Assembly (NCBI RefSeq): GCF_022811645.1
Contig: NZ_CP094534.1
Coordinates: 1,178,001 to 1,242,000, forward strand
Length of the DNA: 64,000 bases
Origin: Hymenobacter monticola
Lineage (GTDB): Bacteria > Bacteroidota > Bacteroidia > Cytophagales > Hymenobacteraceae
Reading direction: 5' to 3'
The stretch's first letter is position 1, and each line of letters begins with the position of its first letter. A model generated the notes under the pieces. It did not search any database. It was not told where the DNA came from and was given only the letters and a program-made list of their open reading frames with translations. The position numbers were made by a program, and so were the translations under genes. Below, piece after piece: positions 25,255 through 34,123 of the stretch.

Positions 25255-28200
25255 ATGCCCGTACCTTTTCGCGTGGTTGGCCGGTGCTTTCTCGCAACGC
25301 CGCTGTTCTTTTTTGCACTGCTCTCGGCCCAGCCCGGCCGGGCCGCTGGCACCGAGCCCGGCAGCCCTAGTCTGGAGTTCATTCAGAACCAGGGCCAGTG
25401 GGCCAGCCCGGTGCGCTACGAAGCGGCCCTGCCGTCGGGCCGGCTGTTTGTGCTGCGCAATGCCCTCACCTACACCTTCGTGGACCCGGCCCTGCTGAGC
25501 CACCACCACAGCACGGGCAAGGCGGGGGCCCCGTCGGCGGCGCAGCCCGTGGGCGCGGCAGCCCACGCCTACACCGTGCATTTTGAGAAAGCCAACGCGC
25601 GCCCCCGCCTCACGGCCGAGACGCGCACCGAGGGCGAGCGCAACTACTTTGTAGGCAACGACCCCAAGCGCTGGGCCAGCCACGTGGCGGCCTACCGCCG
25701 GCTGCGCTACGAGGAGCTCTGGCCCGGCATCGGCCTCACGCTGTACGAAAACCGCCAACAGCACTTGGAGTACGACGTGCTGCTGGCCCCGGGCGCCAAC
25801 CCCGCCCGCGTGGCCCTGCGCTACGACGGCGCCAGCGGCCTCGCCCTGGACGCGGCCGGCAACCTGGTGGTGAAAACCACCGTGGCCACCGTGACGGAAA
25901 GCGCCCCGCAGGCCTGGCAAACCGATGCTGCCGGCCGGCGCCAAGCCGTGCCTTGCCGCTTTGTGCTCACGGGCACCACCGTGACCTTCGCCCTGGGCAG
26001 CTACGACCGCACCCGCGCCCTCACCATCGACCCGTCGGTGCAGTTCTCGACCCTTACCGGCTCGGCGGCCGACAACTGGGGCTTCACGGCGACTTACGAT
26101 GCGGCCGGCAACCTGTACTCCGGCGGCATTGCTTTCGGGCCGGGCTACCCAACCACCAACGGCGCCTACCAGACCACCACCAGCAGCCTGGAAGACATGG
26201 CGTTTATCAAATACAACACCGCCGTGACGGGGTCGTCGGCGCGGGTGTGGGCCACCTACCTGGGCGGCAACAGCGCCGACTTTCCGCACAGCCTGGTGGT
26301 GAACGGCCAGAACGAGCTGGTGATTCTGGGCAGCACGTCTTCGCCTAATTTTCCGACGACGGCCGGCGCAGCGCAGCGCACCTTTGGCGGCGGCACGGGC
26401 CTCAACCCCTTCAACGCCCCGATTACTTCGTCGCAGTACATGATGCCCAACGGGTCCGACCTGGTGATAGCGCGCCTCAGCGCCGCTGGCAGCGCGCTGC
26501 AGGCCAGCACCTACCTGGGCGGGGCCGGCAACGACGGGGTGCAGCGCGGCGGCTCGCAGCTGGCCGTGAACTACGGCGACGTGTTCCGTGGCGACGTGCT
26601 GCTGGACGGAACCGGCAACGTGTACATTGCCTCCAACACCACCTCGCGCAGCATCCCGCTGCTGAGCAACGGCTTCAACCTGGCATCGGCAGCGGGCGGC
26701 GATGCGCTGGTGGTGAAGCTGAACCCCAACCTGACGGCCGTGCTGTGGGGCGGCTACCTGGGCGGCTCGGGCGAAGACGCGGCCTACTCCATCCAGCGCG
26801 ACGCGCAGGGCCGGGTGTACGTGAGCGGCGGCACCACCTCGCCCACGCTGCCGGCCACAACCGGCGCCTACCGCGCCGGCCCGCAGGGCGGCACCGATGG
26901 CTTCGCGGCCCGCATCAGCGCCGACGGGCGGACGCTGGACCGGGTGACGTACATCGGCACGAATAGCTACGACCAAGCGCATTTTCTGCAGCTCGACGCG
27001 GCCGGCAACGCGTATTTATTTGGGCAAACCATGGGGCAGTTTCCGGCCACGCCGGGCCTGTACGGCAGCCCCAACGGCACGCTCTTCATTCAGAAGCTCA
27101 ACCCCGACCTGACGGCCAGCATCTACAGCACGGCCTTTGGCAGCCGCGGCGGCAACCCGGTGGGGCCCAACATTGTGCCCACGGCTTTTCTGGTCGACGA
27201 CTGCGAGCGGGTGTACGTGAGCGGCTGGGGCGGCGAAGACAACGACCTGGGCAACTGGCTGGGCGGCAGCACCTTCGGCCTCCCCTCCACGACCAACGCC
27301 GTGCAGCGCGCCACCGACGGCTCCGACTTTTACCTGGCCCAGTTTGCGGCTGGCATGACGGGGCTGGAGTACGCCACCTTTTTCGGGCAAATTGGCGGCG
27401 GGGCCGAGCACGTGGACGGCGGCACCTCGCGCTTTGACAAGCGCGGCGTGGTGTACCAGGCCATGTGCGCCAGCTGCGGCGGCGGCCAGGGCTTTCCCGT
27501 GCTGCCCGATGCCGGCACCTACACCACCCGCAACGGCAGCGCCAACTGCAACAACGGCGCCTTCAAAATGACCTTCGACAAAATCACGGCCGACCCCGGC
27601 CCGCGCCGCTACGTGTGCGTGGACGGCGGAGCCGTGACGCTGGGCGGCACGCCCACGGGCGGCACCTGGAGCGGGCCCGGGGTACAGGCCGTGGCGGGCG
27701 GCGGCTACCGGTTTGTGCCCGCCGCGGTGGGCCCCGGCCAGTACAACATTACTTACTCGGTGGCTTCCACGGGCATTTGCGTGAGCACCCGCAGCGTGCG
27801 CTACGTGGTGGCGCCGCCCGTGGCCCCGGCCATGGCGGTGGTGCCGCCGCAGTGCACGGCGGGCGCCAGCGTGGCGCTGACGGCCCAGCCCGCGGGCGGC
27901 ACCTGGAGCGGGCCCGGCATGAGCGGCAGCACGTTCAACCCCGCGGCGGCGGGCCCGGGCACGCACACCATTACCTACACCGTGAGCGACTCGCTGGGCT
28001 GCGGCGTGACCTCCCGGCAGGTGGTGGTGACGCGCCCGCCCACCGCCACGCCCGGCCGCGACACCACCCTGTGCGCCGACCAGCGCCAGCCCTTCCAGCT
28101 GCGCGGCTTCGCGCCGGCCGGCGGCGTGTGGAGTGGCCCCGGCGTATCGGCCAGCGGCTATTTCACGCCGCCCAACACCAACAACCGCGGCGGCGTGTTC

Positions 28201-28776
28201 ACCCTCACCTACACCGTGACGGAAGGCCCTTGCCAAACGCAGGTGCAGCGCACGGTGGTGCTGGCGCCCACCTCCACCCAAAACGTGGATTTGAACCTGC
28301 CCGTGTGTGCTGCCCTGCCGCAGTACGCCGGCCTGGCCCCCTTCAACTGCCTGCTGACGCCGGTGCTGCTGGCGCCCAAGGCCACGTACCGCTGGGACTT
28401 TGGCGACGGGCAGACGAGCACCGAGGCCACCCCCACCCACCTCTATGAAAAGCCCGGCTCCTACCGCGTGCAGCTACAGGCCCGCTACGGCAACTGCGAG
28501 GTGCTCACTGGCTTCGCGCCCGTGGAGGTGGGCGAAGTGCTGGTGCCCAACATCATCACGCCCAACGGCGACAACCTGAACCAGACCTTCAAGCCGCGCA
28601 TCGGCTGCCTGCCCGCCTCGCTGGAAGTGTATTCGCGCTGGGGCCAGCGCGTGTACCAGGCCAATGAGTATAAGTATGATTGGGACGCCAGCGGCCTGCC
28701 CGACGGCATCTACTACTACCTGCTGCGCGACACCGACAACCGCCAGGTGAAGGGCTGGGTGGAAGTGCGCCGCTAG
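25255..28776 (+). CDS. Large SBBP-repeat surface protein with PKD and T9SS type B sorting domain
   Basis: This 1173-residue exported protein has an N-terminal hydrophobic signal, then a DUF7948-type domain ('EFIQNQGQWASPVRYEA' to 'LTIDPSVQF', about 40-260). A long stretch of SBBP-like beta-propeller repeats follows ('WATYLGGNSADFPHSLVV', 'STYLGGAGNDG', 'GGYLGGSGEDAAYSI'). Three Ig-like repeats carry 'GGTWSGPG' cores (about 800-990). A PKD domain ('YRWDFGDGQTSTEATPTHLY') and a gliding-motility-associated CHU_C/type B tail ('VPNIITPNGDNLNQTF', 'VYSRWGQRVY') end it. Type B tails direct T9SS export with shedding or SprF-linked anchoring. Unlike most exported proteins here, it does not show an obvious Gln after the signal peptide. 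It is closely similar to the next gene. Confidence 0.85.
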   Translation: MPVPFRVVGRCFLATPLFFFALLSAQPGRAAGTEPGSPSLEFIQNQGQWASPVRYEAALPSGRLFVLRNALTYTFVDPALLSHHHSTGKAGAPSAAQPVGAAAHAYTVHFEKANARPRLTAETRTEGERNYFVGNDPKRWASHVAAYRRLRYEELWPGIGLTLYENRQQHLEYDVLLAPGANPARVALRYDGASGLALDAAGNLVVKTTVATVTESAPQAWQTDAAGRRQAVPCRFVLTGTTVTFALGSYDRTRALTIDPSVQFSTLTGSAADNWGFTATYDAAGNLYSGGIAFGPGYPTTNGAYQTTTSSLEDMAFIKYNTAVTGSSARVWATYLGGNSADFPHSLVVNGQNELVILGSTSSPNFPTTAGAAQRTFGGGTGLNPFNAPITSSQYMMPNGSDLVIARLSAAGSALQASTYLGGAGNDGVQRGGSQLAVNYGDVFRGDVLLDGTGNVYIASNTTSRSIPLLSNGFNLASAAGGDALVVKLNPNLTAVLWGGYLGGSGEDAAYSIQRDAQGRVYVSGGTTSPTLPATTGAYRAGPQGGTDGFAARISADGRTLDRVTYIGTNSYDQAHFLQLDAAGNAYLFGQTMGQFPATPGLYGSPNGTLFIQKLNPDLTASIYSTAFGSRGGNPVGPNIVPTAFLVDDCERVYVSGWGGEDNDLGNWLGGSTFGLPSTTNAVQRATDGSDFYLAQFAAGMTGLEYATFFGQIGGGAEHVDGGTSRFDKRGVVYQAMCASCGGGQGFPVLPDAGTYTTRNGSANCNNGAFKMTFDKITADPGPRRYVCVDGGAVTLGGTPTGGTWSGPGVQAVAGGGYRFVPAAVGPGQYNITYSVASTGICVSTRSVRYVVAPPVAPAMAVVPPQCTAGASVALTAQPAGGTWSGPGMSGSTFNPAAAGPGTHTITYTVSDSLGCGVTSRQVVVTRPPTATPGRDTTLCADQRQPFQLRGFAPAGGVWSGPGVSASGYFTPPNTNNRGGVFTLTYTVTEGPCQTQVQRTVVLAPTSTQNVDLNLPVCAALPQYAGLAPFNCLLTPVLLAPKATYRWDFGDGQTSTEATPTHLYEKPGSYRVQLQARYGNCEVLTGFAPVEVGEVLVPNIITPNGDNLNQTFKPRIGCLPASLEVYSRWGQRVYQANEYKYDWDASGLPDGIYYYLLRDTDNRQVKGWVEVRR

Positions 28777-28834
28777 CAGGCCGCGGGCCGGGCGGCGGTT
28801 CCTCTTTTTGGGCCTTTATCTTTACCAGAACGAT

Positions 28835-28923
28835 GTAGGGGCGAGGCTTGCCCCCGCCCGGTCGCTTGAACGAATCCGTTGAAACGGCGCCAACGACCGA
28901 GCGGGGGCGAGCCCCGCCCATAC
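28835..28923. repeat. Palindrome (GTAGGGGCGAGGCTTGCCCC family)
   Basis: Thirty-base arms match at about 26 of 30 positions around a 29-base loop. A related element lies at 13740-13828. It sits just before the next coding start, so it would be transcribed in that gene's leader if transcription starts upstream, near TATCTTTA at 28817-28824. Confidence 0.75.
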
Positions 28924-28956
28924 CCCGTTCTATCCAACTCGTTCCTTTCGCTCCTG

Positions 28957-31900
28957 ATGATTATACGGCTACCTCTTGCTACCTCTGCGCTTTTTCTCTT
29001 GACGGCCGCGCAGGCTTTCGGCCAGGCCAGCGAACACGCCGGGCCGGCCAACCACACCCTCGAATTCATTGAGAACAAGGGCCAATGGGACGCCCGCGCC
29101 CGCTACGAGGCCCAGCTGCCGGGCGGCCGCTTGTTTGCCGAGGCCGATGGGCTCACCTTCTCGCTGCTGGCCGACGGCGGCCCCGCCCGTCGGGGGCACT
29201 CCGGCGCCGGCAAGGCGGCCCCGCCCCCGGCCGACAGCACCGCCCGCGGCCACGCCCTGAAGCTGCGGTTTGCGGGCGCCGCGCCGGCCACCGTGACGGC
29301 CGAAACGCCCACCGCCGAGCACCGCAACTATTTCCTGGGCGGCAACGCCAAGCGCTGGGCCGCCGACGTGCGCAGCTTCCGCGAGCTGCGCTACGCCGGG
29401 CTGTGGCCGGGCGTGAGCGCCCGCGTGTACGAAAGCGCCGACCAGCACTTGGAATACGACTTCGTGTTGGCGCCTGGGGCCCGGGCCGAAGCCATTGCCC
29501 TGCGCCACGACGGCGCCGACGGCCTGCGCCTCGACGCCGCCGGCAACCTGCTGGTGCGCACCAGCGTGGGCACCCTCACCGAACGGGCCCCGCAGGCCTG
29601 GCAGGCCGATGCCGCCGGCCGGCGCCAAGCCGTGCCCTGCCGCTACGTGCTGACCGGCCAGACCGTGACTTTCGACCTGGGCAAGTACGACCACCGGCGC
29701 CCGCTGACCATCGACCCGGTGGTGGTGTTTGCCACCTACACCGGCGCCACGGCCGACAACTGGGGCTTCACGGCGACCTACGATGCGCAGGGCAACCTCT
29801 ATTCCGGCGGCATCGTGTTCGACCCGGGCTACCCGACCAGTCTGGGGGCCTACCAAACGTTCTTCGCGGGGTTGTTCGACATCGGCGTTATCAAGTACAA
29901 CACCAGCGCGACGGGGCCGGCGGCGCGGGTGTGGGCCACTTATTTGGGCGGCGACGGGGCCGATTTTCCGCACAGCTTGGTGGTGAACAGCCAGGGCGAG
30001 CTGCTGATTCTGGGCTCGACGGGCTCGACGGGCGTGGTGGGGTCGGCCACGGCGTTCCCGACCACGACCGGGGCGCTGCAGCGCACCTTCCGGGGCGGCG
30101 GCAATACTGCGACGCCGTTCGGCTTCGGCGGCTATCCTTACGATTCTCCTACCGGCTCCGACTTGATTATAAGCCGGCTCAGCGCCAACGGCTCGGCCCT
30201 GCTGGCGTCGACCTACCTGGGCGGCAGCGGCAACGACGGCCTGCTGCCGGTGAATGCGAACACGTCGGCTTACAGCAACACGCCGCAGCTGGCCCACAAC
30301 TACGGCGACCCGTTTCGGAGCGACATCATTGTGGACGCGGCCGACAATGTGTACATCGCCACGCACACCACGTCGCTGGATTTTCCGATGGCCCGCGGCT
30401 TCAACAGCACCTACCGCGGCGGCACCTCCGACGGGGTGGTGTGCAAGCTCAACCCCGGCCTCTCGGCCCTGACCTGGGGCAGCTACCTGGGCGGCTCCGG
30501 CGCCGACGGGGCCTATTCCATTCAGCTGGAACCCACCAGCGGCGACGTGTACGTGGCCGGCGGCACGCTCAGCCCGAACTTTCCCACCACGGCGGGCGCC
30601 TACCGCCCCACCCGACCGGGCAACGTGGATGGTTTCGTGACGCGCATTGCGGCCAACGGCACCAGCGTGGTGCGCTCCACCTACGTGGGCACGGCCGACT
30701 ACGACCAGGCCTATTTTCTGCAGCTGGGCACCGATGGCGGGGTGTATTTGCTGGGCCAGACGGTGGGGCAGTTTCCGGTGACGGCCGGCCTGTACAACAC
30801 GCCCGGCGCTACGCAATTCATTCAGAAGCTCGACGCCAATCTGGGGCAAAGCCTGCTCTCGACGGTTTTCGGCAGCACCGACCCCGCGCAACGCTACCTC
30901 GTCAACCTCGACCCCACGGCTTTTCTGGTGGACCAGTGCGACCGGGTGTACGTGTGCGGCTGGGGCGGGCAGGTGAACAGCGGTTATCCGTACATGGATT
31001 TCAATGGCTACACCACCGGCCTGCCCACCACGCCGGACGCCGCCCAATCCGCCACCGACGGGTCTGATTTTTACCTGGCGCAGTTTTCGGCCGGCCTCAC
31101 CAGCTTGGCGTACGCCACCTTCTACGGCGACCCCACGCCCGGCACCGAAGGCGAGCACGTGGACGGCGGCACTTCGCGCTTCGACCCGCGCGGCATTGTG
31201 TACCAGGCGGTTTGCTCCTGCTTTTCAACCAACGGCTTTCCCATTCCGCCGGGCGCCAACTACTATTCGGCCACCAACAACAGCTTTTCCGGTACCACCT
31301 TCAACGTGGCCTGCAACAACGCCTCGTTTGTGCTCAACTTCCAGCCCAGCATTGCCAATGCCGGCTCGGCCCAAACGGTGTGCGCCACGGCCGGGCCGGT
31401 GGCGCTGGTGGGCGCGCCGGCCGGCGGCGTGTGGAGCGGGCCGGGCGTGACGGGCTCCGCAGCAACGGGCTTCGTGTTCACGCCCTCGCTGGCGCTGCTG
31501 GGCGTGCAAACCCTCACCTACACCGTCATCAGCACGGGGGCGTGCACCACTTCCGACACCCGCCGCGTGACGGTGACTCCACCGCCCGCGGCTACTTTTG
31601 CCCCCCTGCCACAGCAGGCTTACTGCCTGCCCGCGCCCGGCGCCCCCGTCCTGGCGCCCGTGCGGCTCACGGGCACGCCAGCAGGCGGCACCTTCAGCGG
31701 GCCGGGCGTGACGGGCTCGGTGGCGACGGGTTTCTTTTTCACACCTAATCTGGCGGCCGGCACCTATCAGCTAACTTACTCGGTGACGGCCAACAACTGC
31801 ACGGCCACGGCCACGCAGGCGGTGCTACTGGCCAACATTCCCGCCCCCACCGTGCTGGCCGATACCGCCATTTGCCCAGGCAGCACCCAAGCCTTCCGGC

Positions 31901-32580
31901 TGCGGGGGGCGCCGGCGGGTGGCACCTTTAGCGGGCCGGGCGTGACGGGCTCGGTGGCCACGGGCTTTTTCTTCACGCCACCGGCCGGCTTCACCGGCCC
32001 CGCCACGCTCACCTACAGCTACGCCAACAGCGCGGGCTGCGCAGGCACTACTACGCAACGCATTACCACTGCCGCAGTGCCCCAGCTGGCGCCTACCTGG
32101 GCGCCCGTGTTTTGCCCCGAAACCCGCTTTGCGCCACTGTCGCTGCGCTTCACGCTGGCCGGCTCGGGCATTCCTTCCCCGGCCAGCGTGGTGTGGGATT
32201 TTGGCGACGGCACGCAGTCGACCGACGCCAACCCCACGCACACCTATGCCGCGGCCGGCACCTACCGCCCCCTGCTGCGCCTGCGCTACAACAATAACAA
32301 GTGCGAAACCCAGGCCGCGCTGCCCGTGGTTGAGGTGCGGGAGCAGCGCATTCCGAACATCATCACGCCCAACGGCGACGACCAGAACCAGTTCTTCCGC
32401 CTCGGCCCCGACTGCCCGCCGCGCCTGCAAGTCTTCTCCCGCTGGGGCCAGCAGGTGCTCGACGCCCCCGCTTACCGCGACGACTGGAAGGCTGAAGGCC
32501 AGCCCGATGGCGTGTATTACTACCTCCTCACTTACCCCGACGGCCGCAAGCTCAAAGGCTGGGTGGAAGTGGTGCGGTAA
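28957..32580 (+). CDS. Large SBBP-repeat surface protein with PKD and T9SS type B sorting domain (paralog)
   Basis: This 1207-residue protein has a signal peptide ending 'AQAFG|Q'. It then carries a DUF7948-type domain ('EFIENKGQWDARARYEAQLPG', split), SBBP-like repeats ('WATYLGGDGADFPHSLVV', 'STYLGGSGNDG', 'GSYLGGSGADGAYSI'), and three near-identical Ig-like repeats with 'GGTFSGPGVTGSVATGFFF' cores. A PKD domain ('VVWDFGDGTQSTDANPTHTY') and a type B sorting tail ('IPNIITPNGDDQNQFF', 'VFSRWGQQVL', 'GWVEVVR') end it. The ATG at 28957 is chosen because the upstream in-frame ATG (28879) lies within a palindromic repeat and would spoil the signal peptide. Family context suggests a role in surface adhesion or gliding; the direct function is unknown. 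Confidence 0.87.
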   Translation: MIIRLPLATSALFLLTAAQAFGQASEHAGPANHTLEFIENKGQWDARARYEAQLPGGRLFAEADGLTFSLLADGGPARRGHSGAGKAAPPPADSTARGHALKLRFAGAAPATVTAETPTAEHRNYFLGGNAKRWAADVRSFRELRYAGLWPGVSARVYESADQHLEYDFVLAPGARAEAIALRHDGADGLRLDAAGNLLVRTSVGTLTERAPQAWQADAAGRRQAVPCRYVLTGQTVTFDLGKYDHRRPLTIDPVVVFATYTGATADNWGFTATYDAQGNLYSGGIVFDPGYPTSLGAYQTFFAGLFDIGVIKYNTSATGPAARVWATYLGGDGADFPHSLVVNSQGELLILGSTGSTGVVGSATAFPTTTGALQRTFRGGGNTATPFGFGGYPYDSPTGSDLIISRLSANGSALLASTYLGGSGNDGLLPVNANTSAYSNTPQLAHNYGDPFRSDIIVDAADNVYIATHTTSLDFPMARGFNSTYRGGTSDGVVCKLNPGLSALTWGSYLGGSGADGAYSIQLEPTSGDVYVAGGTLSPNFPTTAGAYRPTRPGNVDGFVTRIAANGTSVVRSTYVGTADYDQAYFLQLGTDGGVYLLGQTVGQFPVTAGLYNTPGATQFIQKLDANLGQSLLSTVFGSTDPAQRYLVNLDPTAFLVDQCDRVYVCGWGGQVNSGYPYMDFNGYTTGLPTTPDAAQSATDGSDFYLAQFSAGLTSLAYATFYGDPTPGTEGEHVDGGTSRFDPRGIVYQAVCSCFSTNGFPIPPGANYYSATNNSFSGTTFNVACNNASFVLNFQPSIANAGSAQTVCATAGPVALVGAPAGGVWSGPGVTGSAATGFVFTPSLALLGVQTLTYTVISTGACTTSDTRRVTVTPPPAATFAPLPQQAYCLPAPGAPVLAPVRLTGTPAGGTFSGPGVTGSVATGFFFTPNLAAGTYQLTYSVTANNCTATATQAVLLANIPAPTVLADTAICPGSTQAFRLRGAPAGGTFSGPGVTGSVATGFFFTPPAGFTGPATLTYSYANSAGCAGTTTQRITTAAVPQLAPTWAPVFCPETRFAPLSLRFTLAGSGIPSPASVVWDFGDGTQSTDANPTHTYAAAGTYRPLLRLRYNNNKCETQAALPVVEVREQRIPNIITPNGDDQNQFFRLGPDCPPRLQVFSRWGQQVLDAPAYRDDWKAEGQPDGVYYYLLTYPDGRKLKGWVEVVR

Positions 32581-32591
32581 GGAGTAAGAGG

Positions 32592-32787
32592 CTGTCATTG
32601 CGAGGCCGCAGGCCGTGGCAGCCTGTCCTGTCAAAACCAAAACTGCCTTTTACCAGAAAGCCCCGGGACTGCACAATGCCGGGGCTTTTTATTAGGCTTT
32701 GTCACATTAGGAGGTTGCTCGCTGAGAACAGAACGGATTTGTTACGCTGTCCTTCGGGAGCCATGGCCTGCGGCCTTGTAATGACAG
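32592..32787. repeat. Widely spaced palindrome (CTGTCATTGCGAGGCCGCAG family)
   Basis: The left arm (32592-32623) and right arm (about 32757-32787) are near reverse complements with a few mismatches. The loop contains a separate terminator hairpin. The element fills the gap between convergent genes. Confidence 0.7.
32657..32695 (+). terminator. Rho-independent terminator
   Basis: A stem AAAGCCCCGG/CCGGGGCTTT with a T5 run, 77 bases after the surface-protein stop. Confidence 0.75.
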
Positions 32788-32791
32788 GCCT

Positions 32792-34051
32792 TTATTCTGC
32801 CTTTCCCCTCAAGCCCTGCGTCAAGTCCTTCCAATCGGGCAGCAAATCCATCCAAGACGCCCCAATGGCGCGGCGGTAATGATGCAGCAGGTAGGTTCCG
32901 CCCGCCGCGTAGGAGGCCGACATGCCTAGGCCCGCGCCCACCATGCCCAGGCGGGGCACCAGCAGCAGGCAGGCCGGCACCGTCACGGCCAAGCCCAGCA
33001 GGGCGGCGCGGTTGTTCACACCGTAGCGTGCCATGCTGCTGAAATAGGTGCTGGCCTGCATGGCGGCGCCGTAGAACAAAATGCCTGGCGCCAGCGCCAG
33101 AATGACGCCGTGTGCCGCCCCAAACTCAGGACCGAAAATAGCGGCCAGCCACGCCCGGGGCACGGCCGCCAGTACCAGCACCGCCACGGCGGTGGCCAGC
33201 AGCGTGAGCCGGCTGCTGCGCAGGGCCGCGTGCGTCTGGCCGTGCTTGTCGGCGGCATTCACCAGGGCCACGTATTGAATAAGTGCCGTGCTGCGCGGAA
33301 TCAGCCAGATGGCCTCGGCCAGCGCCACGCCCACGGAGAGGATACCCAGGGTCTTATTGCCAGATAGGTAGGCCACGGCGTAGTAGCCAAACCGGTAGTT
33401 GGCAAAGGTGACCAAGTTGGAAAAATGGGCGCCCCGGCTGTGGCGCATCAGCTCGCGGGTGACGGCCCGGCGCCGGCCGCGGCGGCGTTCCCAGGCATCG
33501 GGCAGGCGCAGCAGCAGCACCGTGCTGATGAGCCAGGGCAGGCCATTGGCCAGGTAGTTGGCGTAATAATAAGCGTCGATGCTCAGCCAGTGCGCCGCTG
33601 CGAAGGCCAGCGCCAATGCCCCGGCCAGCAGCACCGCCTGCACGGTAGTGAGCACGTTATAGGTCTGCTCGCGCTTGCGCCCCAGCAGCAGAAACAGGTT
33701 GATGGACAGCAGAATCTGGGCCAGGGTGACGCCCGCCAAATGCAGGGCGTATTCCAGCGAAACCGGCCTTATCAGCCCGACTACCCCGGCTCCCACGCCG
33801 CTAACTACAAGCGCCCAGCCGTAGGCGGGCGGCAGCAGATGCCACACGTTGCGGCGCGGCACCAGGTATATCAGCGACGAGCCGCCCAGCAGCCCGGCCA
33901 GCAGCACCAGCCCCGACATGTCGGTATAGAATAAGCTCACCTGTCCGCGCCCGGCCGCGCCCAGGTAGCGCGCCGTGAGCCACACCACCGCGAAGCTCAG
34001 CCCCGCCGTGAGGACGCGCGCCGCGAAGTGGTGAAGGATGCGTTTGAGCAT
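32792..34051 (-). CDS. Polysaccharide flippase (oligosaccharide-lipid exporter, MOP superfamily)
   Basis: This 419-residue integral membrane protein has about twelve hydrophobic segments. The opening ('RVLTAGLSFAVVWLTARYLGAAGRGQVSLF') is characteristic of Wzx-type and lipopolysaccharide-biosynthesis flippases, with the conserved 'GRGQ' turn after the first two helices. The mid-protein 'RFGYYAVAYLSGNKTLGILSVGVALAE' is also typical. It is predicted to move lipid-linked oligosaccharide across the inner membrane. It lies 72 bases downstream of a GT4 glycosyltransferase on the same strand, which supports a role in surface glycan assembly. No polymerase or chain-length gene is nearby, so the glycan type is unknown. 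Confidence 0.85.
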   Translation of the reverse strand: MLKRILHHFAARVLTAGLSFAVVWLTARYLGAAGRGQVSLFYTDMSGLVLLAGLLGGSSLIYLVPRRNVWHLLPPAYGWALVVSGVGAGVVGLIRPVSLEYALHLAGVTLAQILLSINLFLLLGRKREQTYNVLTTVQAVLLAGALALAFAAAHWLSIDAYYYANYLANGLPWLISTVLLLRLPDAWERRRGRRRAVTRELMRHSRGAHFSNLVTFANYRFGYYAVAYLSGNKTLGILSVGVALAEAIWLIPRSTALIQYVALVNAADKHGQTHAALRSSRLTLLATAVAVLVLAAVPRAWLAAIFGPEFGAAHGVILALAPGILFYGAAMQASTYFSSMARYGVNNRAALLGLAVTVPACLLLVPRLGMVGAGLGMSASYAAGGTYLLHHYRRAIGASWMDLLPDWKDLTQGLRGKAE

Positions 34052-34123
34052 GGCAAGGAGAAGCGGGCACGAAAGAACGCCACGCGCGCGGCTTTACCTA
34101 TCCGGCAGGCGCAAATTCCAAGT

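Noticed and set aside
28879..28956. Upstream ATG giving a 26-residue extension of the second giant surface protein.
   Set aside because: It lies within a palindromic repeat and would place a polar stretch before the signal peptide.
28969..31158. Long minus-strand frame opposite the second giant surface protein, and similar ones at 24508-26982, 14919-16571 and 41172-43364.
   Set aside because: All lie antisense to clear genes and have the same low-information Ala/Val/Arg/His composition.
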